8,293 bases of DNA from Bacteroidales bacterium (GTDB lineage: Bacteria; Bacteroidota; Bacteroidia; Bacteroidales; UBA932): the NCBI GenBank assembly GCA_024401915.1, contig JAKSKA010000054.1:1-8293 (forward strand), in the 5' to 3' direction. The stretch's first letter is position 1. Each line of letters begins with the position of its first letter. The position numbers and the translations under genes are program-made. The notes under the pieces are model-generated. The model made no database searches and was not told where the DNA came from. It worked only from the letters and a program-made list of their open reading frames with translations. Positions 1 through 5,746 of the stretch are shown piece by piece.

Positions 1-125
1 GCCGTCGCGGTTTGTCCTTGACTATTATTCATCCGCGCAGACATTTGAATGAGAAATACGAACGTAATCGAAAACATCCAGACACTGAATCAAGTATAAT
101 ACTCCGCCACATCTGGAAAATGTTG

Positions 126-133
126 TATTTTTG
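126..133 (+). promoter_or_regulatory. Possible Bacteroidota -7 promoter element
   Basis: TATTTTTG matches the Bacteroidota -7 consensus TAnnTTTG and is followed by CA, as is common. It lies 24 bases before the ATG of the small ORF at 158. No TTG or TTTG is found at the expected 19-21 base distance upstream, so the -33 element is absent or weak. Confidence 0.4.
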
Positions 134-157
134 CAGAATCAAAGTGATGTCCATACT

Positions 158-487
158 ATGGAAAAACCTGAATATATCACTCCGATAATCAAATGTATTG
201 AACTCCGGCTTCCGGGTGTGATATGCCAGTCTCCATATGGAGATGACCCGGATGGGAAGGGAAAAGATTTTCCATTGAATATGACGATCGCAGCAAGGGA
301 TATTCTGTGCGTTGTCAGAAGATTGAATAGAGGTGAAAGTTTTTTCGCCAAAGAGCCGTCCGGATTGTTTGCCGTTGACGGCTCTTTGTGTATTTTGCAA
401 TACCAAAACCATTTCACCTTCAAAAATCCGTGCGTCAGAATGGCATTTCCACGCACAAACGGTAGTAGTTTTTCATTCCGTGCGTGA
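158..487 (+). CDS. Doubtful small hypothetical protein, possibly frameshifted
   Basis: This frame encodes 109 residues from ATG 158; an upstream TTG in the same frame at 131 lies inside the putative promoter and is unlikely to be used. The N-terminus (MEKPEYITPIIKCIEL, then VICQSPYGDDPDG) resembles the short, poorly characterised Bacteroidales peptides that open with a K-x-Y-x-x-P segment, a hydrophobic stretch and a Cys-x-Ser motif; this comparison is from memory. Those peptides are usually about 50-60 residues. Here the frame instead runs through the hairpin at 350-387 and into the inverted repeat at 430, which is unlikely for a real C-terminus. A change to the next frame in the G/A-rich run around 254-267 would end the protein at TAG 328-330, about 57 residues and just before the hairpin. 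Either the gene carries a frameshift or only its first part is meaningful. No function can be assigned. Confidence 0.35.
   Translation: MEKPEYITPIIKCIELRLPGVICQSPYGDDPDGKGKDFPLNMTIAARDILCVVRRLNRGESFFAKEPSGLFAVDGSLCILQYQNHFTFKNPCVRMAFPRTNGSSFSFRA
350..387 (+). terminator. Hairpin resembling an intrinsic terminator
   Basis: AAAGAGCCGTC (350-360) and GACGGCTCTTT (377-387) form a perfect 11-bp stem around a 16-base loop. The bases after it (GTGTATTTTG) are only moderately T-rich, but the A-run entering and T-run leaving the stem fit an intrinsic terminator that could work on either strand. It probably ends the transcript of the small ORF upstream. Confidence 0.6.
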
Positions 488-506
488 AAACGCCATTCTG
501 ACGCAC
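430..506. repeat. 27-bp near-perfect inverted repeat
   Basis: Arms 430-456 and 480-506 are reverse complements with only 2 mismatches in 27 positions, separated by 23 bases. Each arm starts with GTGCGT and ends with ACGCAC, so each arm can also fold alone into a 6-bp stem with a 15-base loop. The DNA or RNA could therefore form one long hairpin or two small ones. It is not followed by a T-run, so it is not a typical terminator. It looks like an intergenic repeat of the REP or MITE type, but a copy number cannot be seen from one window. Confidence 0.75.
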
Positions 507-576
507 CAAGTAGTGCAACCAAGTCGGCAACGCGCGGCGTGAGGATCGCCTGGCCATTCAAGGGGGGACTGGTTTT

Positions 577-656
577 CAGAGAGAATCAGGCAGAAACGCT
601 CTGATTTTATTCAAAATACTCCGGAATCAGAGTGAATCGGCCTCAAACGCTCTAAT
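577..656. repeat. Two imperfect 29-base direct repeats
   Basis: Copies at 577-605 and 628-656 match at 23 of 29 positions; both start with CAGAG, contain GAATC and end with AAACGCTCT plus a short tail. The starts are 51 bases apart. Within and between the copies are complementary blocks: CAGAG 577-581, CTCTGATT 599-606, AATCAGAG 625-632 and CTCT 650-653. The middle pair forms a perfect 8-bp stem that competes with pairing inside each copy. Two copies are too few for a CRISPR array. Function unknown. Confidence 0.6.
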
Positions 657-713
657 ATGCCCTTGCCGCCGGTCAGGATTACTTTTTCTTATAAGAGGGG
701 TGTTTAGTCATTA

Positions 714-856
714 TAAAAAAATAACTTGGTAATCTTTATGCATCTTGTTCCGTCTTTTGAATGCGTCATTCGGTCGCGTAGCCCGCTACGCTCCTTCATT
801 CCGCATCCAAAATCCTAGAACAATCTTGCACAAATCTTTACCAACTTATTTTTTTA
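714..856. repeat. 143-bp imperfect palindrome, MITE-like or terminator
   Basis: The left arm (714-782) and right arm (785-856) are imperfect reverse complements. Matched blocks, from outside to centre, are TAAAAAAATAA, TTGGTAA, TTT, TGCA, TTGTTC, TTTTG, ATGCG and GCGTAGC, separated by mismatched spacers of similar length on both sides; the innermost is 10 bases on each arm. The core is GCGTAGC-CC-GCTACGC (776-791). A short CATT lies just outside each end (709-712 and 858-861), which could be a target duplication or chance. The right end is 7 bases from the hydrolase stop codon, and read on the minus strand the structure ends in a T-rich tract, so it may also terminate that operon. Confidence 0.65.
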
Positions 857-863
857 CCATTCC

Positions 864-1916
864 TTACTCCTGGAGCATAGGCTCGACGAATTCTCTCAGC
901 GCTGTCATCTCCTTGCGCGTGTCGCGGCAGTTGCCTGTCAGCACGACGACGGCGTCATACTGCGGAAAGATGATCGACCACTGGCCGTGTGCGCCGTCCA
1001 GACGGCATCCGCCGCCGTCCATCATCCACATCTGGTAGCCGTAGCCTGCCTTCCAGTCGCGGTGGGCCTTGGCAATGACTTCGGGATCCGTGACGTGGCC
1101 GTACTGGTACACCTGGGCCTTCATCGCTTCGTCAAACCATTCTTCGTTCAGCAGCCTCTTTCCGTTCCACACGCCCTTGGCCATCATCCAGAGACCCATC
1201 TTGGCGAGGGACTCGGTGGGGAGATAGAGCCCCCAGCCGCCCATCGAGTAGCCTTCATTGCTCAGGTCCCAGTGCCACTTGCGTATGTCGAGGGGCTTGA
1301 ACAGCTTCTCGTCTATATACTGCGCAACAGTCTTCCCGGTTGCATTCTGTACGGCGACGGAGAGCAGGTAGGTATTGTGGCTGTTGTATTTGTAGCGCTC
1401 GCCCGGCCAGAATCTGAATCCCGCTTCGAGAACCGTCCTTGTGGGCTCGTCAAGGCCATAGGCTCCCGTGGGCCCGATAGGGTCTTTCTTCAGCCCGGAA
1501 GCCATACGGAGCAGGTCGTGGATCGTAAGCGCCTTGAGGGTGTCGCTGACCTGTGCGGGGAGCTGCTCGGGTTTCAGGTGGTCTATGATGCGGTCCTCGA
1601 CCTTGAGCACGCCGTCCTGGACTGCAAATCCAACCGCCGTGGCGGTGAAGGTCTTGCTGGCCGACCAGCAGATGTTCATAAAGTCGGGGCCATAGCAGCA
1701 ATCGTAGTATTCGAGCACCTTCTTGCCGTGCTGCACGATCATCAGGGAATTGAGCTCGGACGTGCCGTCCGCAGTGCGCATCGCATAAAGCATTTTCTGC
1801 ACTACGGGGTCGTAGCTGCGGTAGTTTTCAGCCTTGGGGAGATGTTTACCGGTGCTGTTGCAGGACACTGCAAGCACCAAAGCCAATAAGAAGGCCGCTG
1901 CTTTGGTAAATTTCAT
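864..1916 (-). CDS. Lipoprotein serine hydrolase, beta-lactamase family
   Basis: The 350-residue product belongs to the beta-lactamase-related serine hydrolases (class C / NylB-like fold), which include esterases, peptidases and amide hydrolases. S85-A-S-K88 supplies the catalytic SxxK pair, Y177-N-S is the second active-site motif in the form seen in NylB-type enzymes, and HGQ at 310-312 sits where the third motif is expected. The first 18 residues are a lysine-headed hydrophobic signal ending in AVSC, with Cys19 as the likely lipid-bearing residue, so the protein should be membrane-anchored outside the cytoplasm; no acidic run follows the cysteine. I chose ATG 1916 because it gives a clean signal sequence and lies 4 bases after the regulator's stop; an ATG at 1931 would add MYFKN and overlap it. 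The longer frame to 2006 is an artefact. The substrate is unknown, and true beta-lactamase activity is not implied. Translation is probably coupled to the response regulator upstream. Confidence 0.88.
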   Translation of the reverse strand: MKFTKAAAFLLALVLAVSCNSTGKHLPKAENYRSYDPVVQKMLYAMRTADGTSELNSLMIVQHGKKVLEYYDCCYGPDFMNICWSASKTFTATAVGFAVQDGVLKVEDRIIDHLKPEQLPAQVSDTLKALTIHDLLRMASGLKKDPIGPTGAYGLDEPTRTVLEAGFRFWPGERYKYNSHNTYLLSVAVQNATGKTVAQYIDEKLFKPLDIRKWHWDLSNEGYSMGGWGLYLPTESLAKMGLWMMAKGVWNGKRLLNEEWFDEAMKAQVYQYGHVTDPEVIAKAHRDWKAGYGYQMWMMDGGGCRLDGAHGQWSIIFPQYDAVVVLTGNCRDTRKEMTALREFVEPMLQE

Positions 1917-1920
1917 ATTT

Positions 1921-3072
1921 TTAAAGTACATAGTCTTTGACGTCCTGTGCGGAAATGGTGTCGCCGCCGAGTATGAGAAGGCGCTCCACGACGTTGCGGA
2001 GTTCACGGATGTTGCCTTTCCATTTCTTGTCCTGAAGCAGCTTCACGGACTCGGGAGCGAATTTTTTCGGAGCTATTCCCGTCTCCGAGCATATCTGGTT
2101 CACGAAATGCTCCACCAGCAGGGGGATGTCATCCTTCCTGTCGTCCAGGGAGGGAACCTCTATCACGATGACGCTGAGGCGGTGGTACAGGTCTTCGCGG
2201 AAACGCCCGGCCTCGATTTCGTCGCGCAGATTCTTGTTCGGCGCGGGAATCACCCTCGCGGCGTCGCTGAGGTCGGTGTCGCTTCCGACCCTTGAGAGCT
2301 TGTGCTCCTGCAGCGCCCTGAGCACCTTCGCCTGTGCGGCGAGGGACATATCACCGATCTCGTCGAGGAAGAGGGTGCCGCCGTCGGCTTGCTCGAACTT
2401 GCCTTTGTGCTGCTTGATGGCCGAGGTGAAGGAGCCTTTCTCGTGGCCGAAGAGCTCGCTCTCGATGAGCTCCGAGGGGATTGCGGCGCAGTTGACCTCG
2501 ATGTAGGGTGCGGCCGCGCGGTCACTCTGCTGATGGAGGCTGCGTGCCACGAGCTCCTTTCCGGAACCGTTCGGGCCCGTGATGAGGACGCGTGCCGGCG
2601 TGGCCGCGACCTTGCTTATCATCTCGCGGATGCGCTTCACAGGTTCGGACTCGCCGACCATCTTCGAGCCGCCATATACCTTCTTCTTCAGTATCCTGGT
2701 CTGTGCGACCAGACTGGACTTGTCGGTCGCGTTCTTGAGAGTGATGAGTATGCGGTTGAGGTCCAGGGGCTTCTGGATGAAATCGAATGCGCCCTTCTTG
2801 ATGCACTCCACGGCGGTCTCGATGTCCCCGTGGCCGGAAATCATCACGACCGCGCTGTCCGAGCCGTCGGCAATCAGGCGGTCGAGCACTTCCATCCCGT
2901 CCATCCCGGGCATCTTGATGTCGCAGAGAATCACGTCATAGTGGCCCCCGGCGGCCATCTCGAGTCCGATTTTGCCGTCTTCGGCCGTGTCGACGACATA
3001 GCCTTCATCAGAGAGAATCTCACAGAGCGAATTCCTTATCGCCCTTTCATCATCTATTGCCAGAACTTTCAT
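1921..3072 (-). CDS. NtrC-type response regulator lacking a DNA-binding domain
   Basis: The 383-residue protein has an N-terminal receiver domain (about 1-115) with acidic D7 and D8, phosphoacceptor D51 in CDIKMPGMDG, S79 and K101, then a sigma-54-activator AAA+ domain (about 135-365): Walker A GPNGSGKE 166-173, Walker B GGTLFLDEIG 231-240, arginine-finger region FREDLYHRL 291-299 and sensor II GNIRELRN 353-360. It ends at DVKDYVL with no Fis-type helix-turn-helix, so it is about 60-80 residues shorter than classical NtrC. The sigma-54 contact loop reads GSFTSA (213-218) instead of GAFTGA. From memory, both traits occur in a conserved Bacteroidetes subfamily, so the gene is probably intact. 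Sensor I reads IPAPN (275-279) where IAATN is usual, which is odder. It likely responds to a sensor kinase and acts on RNA polymerase-sigma-54 without specific DNA binding, or through a partner. It heads a two-gene operon with the serine hydrolase. Confidence 0.95.
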   Translation of the reverse strand: MKVLAIDDERAIRNSLCEILSDEGYVVDTAEDGKIGLEMAAGGHYDVILCDIKMPGMDGMEVLDRLIADGSDSAVVMISGHGDIETAVECIKKGAFDFIQKPLDLNRILITLKNATDKSSLVAQTRILKKKVYGGSKMVGESEPVKRIREMISKVAATPARVLITGPNGSGKELVARSLHQQSDRAAAPYIEVNCAAIPSELIESELFGHEKGSFTSAIKQHKGKFEQADGGTLFLDEIGDMSLAAQAKVLRALQEHKLSRVGSDTDLSDAARVIPAPNKNLRDEIEAGRFREDLYHRLSVIVIEVPSLDDRKDDIPLLVEHFVNQICSETGIAPKKFAPESVKLLQDKKWKGNIRELRNVVERLLILGGDTISAQDVKDYVL

Positions 3073-3077
3073 AGTAA

Positions 3078-3110
3078 TGCAAATATCGGAAAATTTTTCC
3101 TAAATTTGCC
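3078..3110. promoter_or_regulatory. Divergent promoter region, cmk and response regulator
   Basis: The 43 bases between the two divergent starts hold TAAATTTG (3101-3108), a full match to the Bacteroidota -7 element, 7 bases before the cmk ATG. On the other strand GATATTTG (3087-3080) is a one-mismatch -7 element ending 7 bases before the regulator's ATG. GCAAAT (3079-3084) and ATTTGC (3104-3109) form a 6-bp inverted repeat 19 bases apart. Neither side has a good TTG -33 element. Confidence 0.55.
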
Positions 3111-3115
3111 CTGTT

Positions 3116-3799
3116 ATGACAGTACCCGACATCATAATAGCAATAGACGGCTGTTCGTCCACGGGCAAGAGCTCCTTCGCCCGCCTCGTCGCCTCGAAAT
3201 TCGGATTCCTGTATCTGGATTCAGGTGCGCTGTACAGGGGCGTGACCCTTTTCGCGAGGGAGGAACACCTCATCTCCAGACTGAACAATGTCTCTCCGGC
3301 CCTTGAGAAGGCACTCGAGACACTCGACCTCCATTTCGAGCAGAACGGCAAGACCTATATCGGAGCCCGCTGCGTGGAGCAGCAGATACGCACGATGGAA
3401 GTTTCGTCCCAGGTCAGCCCTATCGCCGCAGTGCCCTATGTGCGCGCCTTCGTGGACAAGAAACTCCGCGAATTCGGCCGCAAGGGACGCGTCGTGATGG
3501 ATGGCAGGGACATAGGCACGGCCGTTTTCCCCGACGCGCAGCTCAAGATATTTATGACCGCGTCGGAAGAGGTGCGCGCACGCCGCCGCTATGACGAACT
3601 CGTCGCGAAGGGCGAAACGCCCGTCTTCGAGGAGATCGTGGCCAACCTGCGCGAGCGTGACTACATCGACTCCCACCGCGAGACCAACCCCCTGCGCCGC
3701 GCCGCAGACTCGTTCGAACTCGACAATTCCGAGATGACGATGAACGAGGAACTGGCGTGGATACAGGGTGTTGTCCAGGGTAAATTCGGTATTTTATGA
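3116..3799 (+). CDS. cmk: Cytidylate kinase
   Basis: Cytidylate kinase transfers phosphate from ATP to CMP and dCMP in the cytoplasm, feeding CTP and dCTP synthesis. The 227-residue product has the nucleoside monophosphate kinase P-loop GCSSTGKS at 12-19, the LDSGALYR segment at 34-41 that corresponds to IDTGAMYR in other Cmk proteins, the CMP-contact motif MDGRDIGT at 128-135, and the lid-region RARRRYDEL near 154-162 followed by ERDYIDS near 180-186. The length is normal for the family. The ATG at 3116 lies 7 bases after the G of the -7 element TAAATTTG, so the message probably has almost no leader and no Shine-Dalgarno site. The stop overlaps the ispH start by ATGA, so the two are translationally coupled, an arrangement I recall from other Bacteroidetes. 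Confidence 0.97.
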   Translation: MTVPDIIIAIDGCSSTGKSSFARLVASKFGFLYLDSGALYRGVTLFAREEHLISRLNNVSPALEKALETLDLHFEQNGKTYIGARCVEQQIRTMEVSSQVSPIAAVPYVRAFVDKKLREFGRKGRVVMDGRDIGTAVFPDAQLKIFMTASEEVRARRRYDELVAKGETPVFEEIVANLRERDYIDSHRETNPLRRAADSFELDNSEMTMNEELAWIQGVVQGKFGIL

Positions 3800-4674
3800 C
3801 GGTTGAAATCGACCGCGACTCAGGCTTCTGCGGCGGAGTGATACGCGCTATCACTATGGCCGAAAAGCGCCTTTCGGAGCGCGGCGGTTCCCTGTATTCC
3901 CTCGGGGCAATGGTCCACAACGAAGCCGAGCTCTCCAGGCTTTCGGCACTCGGGCTCGTGACGGTGGACCTTGATGAGGCCGGGAAGCTCGCTCCCGGCA
4001 GCGCGGTCATAATACGTGCCCACGGAGAGCCGCCTGCCGTTTATGAACGTCTCGAAAAGGCCGGGCTGGAAATAATCGACTGCACCTGCCCCGTGGTCCT
4101 GAAGCTCCAGAAGAATATCCGCGAAGCATATTCGCACATTGCCGGGACAGGAGGGAAGATATTGATTTTCGGGAAGATAGGCCATCCGGAAGTGCTTGGC
4201 CTCGTCGGCCAGGTCGGCGGAGACGCCATAGTCGTGGAGAATCTCGACCAGCTGAAGCAGCGGCTCGCGTCCGGGATTCCCGACACCGGAGCCGTCAACG
4301 AGGTGTTCTCCCAGACCACTATGAGCCCGGCGGATTACGAGGAACTCTGCACCTACCTGAGAAGCGTGTCAGCCGTCGCGCCGGTAGTACATAAGACAAT
4401 CTGTTCCCAGGTCGCGACGCGCCACAGCCGGCTTTCCGCCTTCGCTTCGTCCCACGACGTCGTCGTGTTCGTGTCCGGGACCCAGAGCTCGAACGGAAAG
4501 GTGCTGCTGAACCTCTGCAAGGCGGCCAATCCGCGCACCCACCACATCGTTTCGTCCGCGCAGCTGCGGCCGGAATGGTTCGATGGAGCATCCAGTGCAG
4601 GGGTATGCGGGGCCACTTCGACACCCAAATGGCTGCTCGAGGAAGTGGCCTGTGCAATAGAAAATTTGCAATAG
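3796..4674 (+). CDS. ispH: 4-hydroxy-3-methylbut-2-enyl diphosphate reductase
   Basis: IspH is the iron-sulfur enzyme that reduces HMBPP to isopentenyl and dimethylallyl diphosphate, the last step of the MEP pathway. The 292-residue protein has the three cluster cysteines: C12 in GFCGGV, C98 in DCTCP and C203 in KTICSQVATR. Substrate-binding residues are also in place: H41 (MVHNE), H76 (RAHGEP), H130 and E132 (GHPE), the TT at 174-175, SSN at 231-233 and S275 in GATSTP. The SQVATR and VSGTQSSNGK segments match the Bacteroidetes form rather than the E. coli form. The start overlaps the cmk stop by four bases (ATGA). The last codons contain the -33 element of the efp promoter, so the end of this gene has a double role. 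Confidence 0.97.
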   Translation: MTVEIDRDSGFCGGVIRAITMAEKRLSERGGSLYSLGAMVHNEAELSRLSALGLVTVDLDEAGKLAPGSAVIIRAHGEPPAVYERLEKAGLEIIDCTCPVVLKLQKNIREAYSHIAGTGGKILIFGKIGHPEVLGLVGQVGGDAIVVENLDQLKQRLASGIPDTGAVNEVFSQTTMSPADYEELCTYLRSVSAVAPVVHKTICSQVATRHSRLSAFASSHDVVVFVSGTQSSNGKVLLNLCKAANPRTHHIVSSAQLRPEWFDGASSAGVCGATSTPKWLLEEVACAIENLQ

Positions 4675-4696
4675 TGGCTGCAAAATGCTAACTTCG
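4665..4696 (+). promoter_or_regulatory. Promoter of efp
   Basis: TTTG (4665-4668), a 20-base spacer and TAACTTCG (4689-4696) fit the Bacteroidota pattern TTTG / TAnnTTTG with one mismatch. The -33 element is inside the ispH coding region, where its TTG is codon Leu291. Initiation would give a leader of roughly 20-25 bases before the efp ATG, so efp can be expressed separately from cmk-ispH. Confidence 0.65.
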
Positions 4697-4726
4697 CGGC
4701 CGGAAATAACTCAAAAACATATAATT

Positions 4727-5293
4727 ATGGCAACAACAGCTGATTTTAAGAACGGTCTTTACCTGAACTACAATGGCAAGCCCTGTATGATTGTCTGGTT
4801 CCAGCACGTAAAGCCCGGTAAAGGACCCGCATTCGTGAAGACCAAACTCCGCAACCTCGAGAACGGTCGCATCCTTGAGAACACCTTCACTGCAGGTGCA
4901 AAGATCGAGACCATCGAAGTGGAGCGCCGTCCCTACCAGTTCCTCTACGCAGAGGAGGACGGGTTCAACTTCATGCACGAAGAGACCTACGAGCAGATCA
5001 AACTCCCCAAGGAAGTCGTCGAGAACTCCGACCTTATGAAGGAAGGACAGCACGTCGAAATGATGTTCGTCACCGGAGAGGAGGAGCGCTGCCTTACCTG
5101 TGAACTTCCTACCTACGTTACCCTGGAGGTCACCTACAGCGAGCCCGCAGTAAAGGGCAACACCGCTTCCACCTCCGCACTCAAGGAAGTCACCCTCGAG
5201 ACCGGAGCCAAGATTATGGTTCCCCTCTTCATCAACACGGGTGAGGTCATCACGGTCAACACCACCGACCGCTCATACGGCCAGAGGGTCTAG
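4727..5293 (+). CDS. efp: Translation elongation factor P
   Basis: EF-P binds the ribosome next to a stalled peptidyl-tRNA and promotes peptide bond formation at consecutive prolines. The 188-residue product has the normal length and three-domain order: an N-terminal KOW-like domain (about 1-65) with the tip loop VKPGKG, in which K32 is the position modified in other EF-Ps, a central OB domain (about 66-126) and a C-terminal OB domain ending in TTDRSYGQRV, matching the usual GEV..V.T....Y..R signature. I chose ATG 4727 (MATTADFKNG) because it aligns with family N-termini; the in-frame ATG 14 codons upstream at 4685 overlaps the promoter. The upstream sequence is A-rich rather than a Shine-Dalgarno site. 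The stop TAG interlocks with the stop of the convergent gene in CTAG. No modification gene (epmA, epmB or earP) is in the window. Confidence 0.97.
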   Translation: MATTADFKNGLYLNYNGKPCMIVWFQHVKPGKGPAFVKTKLRNLENGRILENTFTAGAKIETIEVERRPYQFLYAEEDGFNFMHEETYEQIKLPKEVVENSDLMKEGQHVEMMFVTGEEERCLTCELPTYVTLEVTYSEPAVKGNTASTSALKEVTLETGAKIMVPLFINTGEVITVNTTDRSYGQRV

Positions 5294-5733
5294 TTCCTGT
5301 CTATGATAAGTTGCTGGATGCGGTAATTGTCATTCTTGCAGCTTACAAATACCGTTACGTGAAAACGTTCTCCGCCAGCGTTCAGCTCGCCGAGAACGTA
5401 TTTCATATTACCCTGTCCCGCCGCGTGGCTCACTGTGAAGCTGTGGGGGGTATGGGCGTTGAAAAATGATTTCAGGATCTGCTTCGCCTGATTGCTGCTG
5501 GCATCGCCTCCGTTGCCGAAGATGCTGATGTCGAGATTGTCCGCGAACCACTTCGACAGCGCCTCGGTGTCGCCTTTCTCGATATATTTGCATATGGGGA
5601 CGAATACGTCGTACTCCCTTGTCAGGGAAACGGTCTGCATCTGTGGCGCCCCGTCCCGGAGGGTGAGCGCGCCGCAAAGCGACGGAATCATCAGTAAGAT
5701 GCTGATGGACAATGCGTGGAAAGTCTTGTGCAT
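5290..5733 (-). CDS. Secreted DUF4783-like (NTF2-fold) protein
   Basis: The 147-residue product starts with a signal-peptide-like segment (HK followed by a hydrophobic run to about residue 22; CGA suggests cleavage near A22, and the residue before the cysteine does not suit a lipobox). The mature part resembles DUF4783, a Bacteroidetes NTF2-like family: KGDTEALSKWFADNLDISIFG (about 53-73), SNQAKQILKSFFNAH (about 80-94), SFTVSHAAGQGNMKYVLGEL (about 98-117) and a final strand NYRIQQLIIDRN. The function of the family is not known; the fold often holds a small ligand or acts in protein assembly. The longer frame reaching 6327 is antisense to rlmH, so I take ATG 5733, just below a minus-strand promoter. 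It shares its 51-base upstream region with rlmH, and its TAG stop overlaps the efp stop. Confidence 0.85.
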   Translation of the reverse strand: MHKTFHALSISILLMIPSLCGALTLRDGAPQMQTVSLTREYDVFVPICKYIEKGDTEALSKWFADNLDISIFGNGGDASSNQAKQILKSFFNAHTPHSFTVSHAAGQGNMKYVLGELNAGGERFHVTVFVSCKNDNYRIQQLIIDRN

Positions 5734-5746
5734 ACGCCGTATGCCC

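Larger units (their letters stand above)
488..863. other. Intergenic region with repeats, no credible gene
   Basis: I find no credible gene here. The stretch holds the right arm of the 27-bp inverted repeat, two imperfect copies of a 29-base repeat (577-656) and the 143-bp palindrome (714-856). The ORF at 745-1038 on the plus strand runs antisense into the hydrolase gene and has no recognisable protein features. No tRNA-like fold or transposase fragment is evident. Confidence 0.6.

Noticed and set aside
2..52. Possible C-terminus of an upstream plus-strand gene (16 codons ending in TGA)
   Set aside because: It is too short to recognise, and another frame is open as well, so there is no support for coding.
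29..412. 127-codon minus-strand frame
   Set aside because: It has low-complexity, unrecognisable sequence, crosses the terminator hairpin and lies opposite a putative promoter; no start signal is seen.
577..656. Possible CRISPR array
   Set aside because: There are only two copies, at 79% identity, with a 22-base interval and no cas gene nearby.
987..1889. 300-codon open frame on the plus strand
   Set aside because: It is antisense to the serine hydrolase, which has clear catalytic motifs and a lipoprotein signal; the long frame comes from GC-rich codon use.
864..1916. Calling the hydrolase an AmpC-type antibiotic resistance gene
   Set aside because: The second motif is Y-N-S and the third is HGQ rather than the Y-A-N and KTG of true class C beta-lactamases, so resistance is not supported.
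2302..3306. 334-codon open frame on the plus strand
   Set aside because: It is antisense to the response regulator and runs into cmk in a different frame; no recognisable domain.
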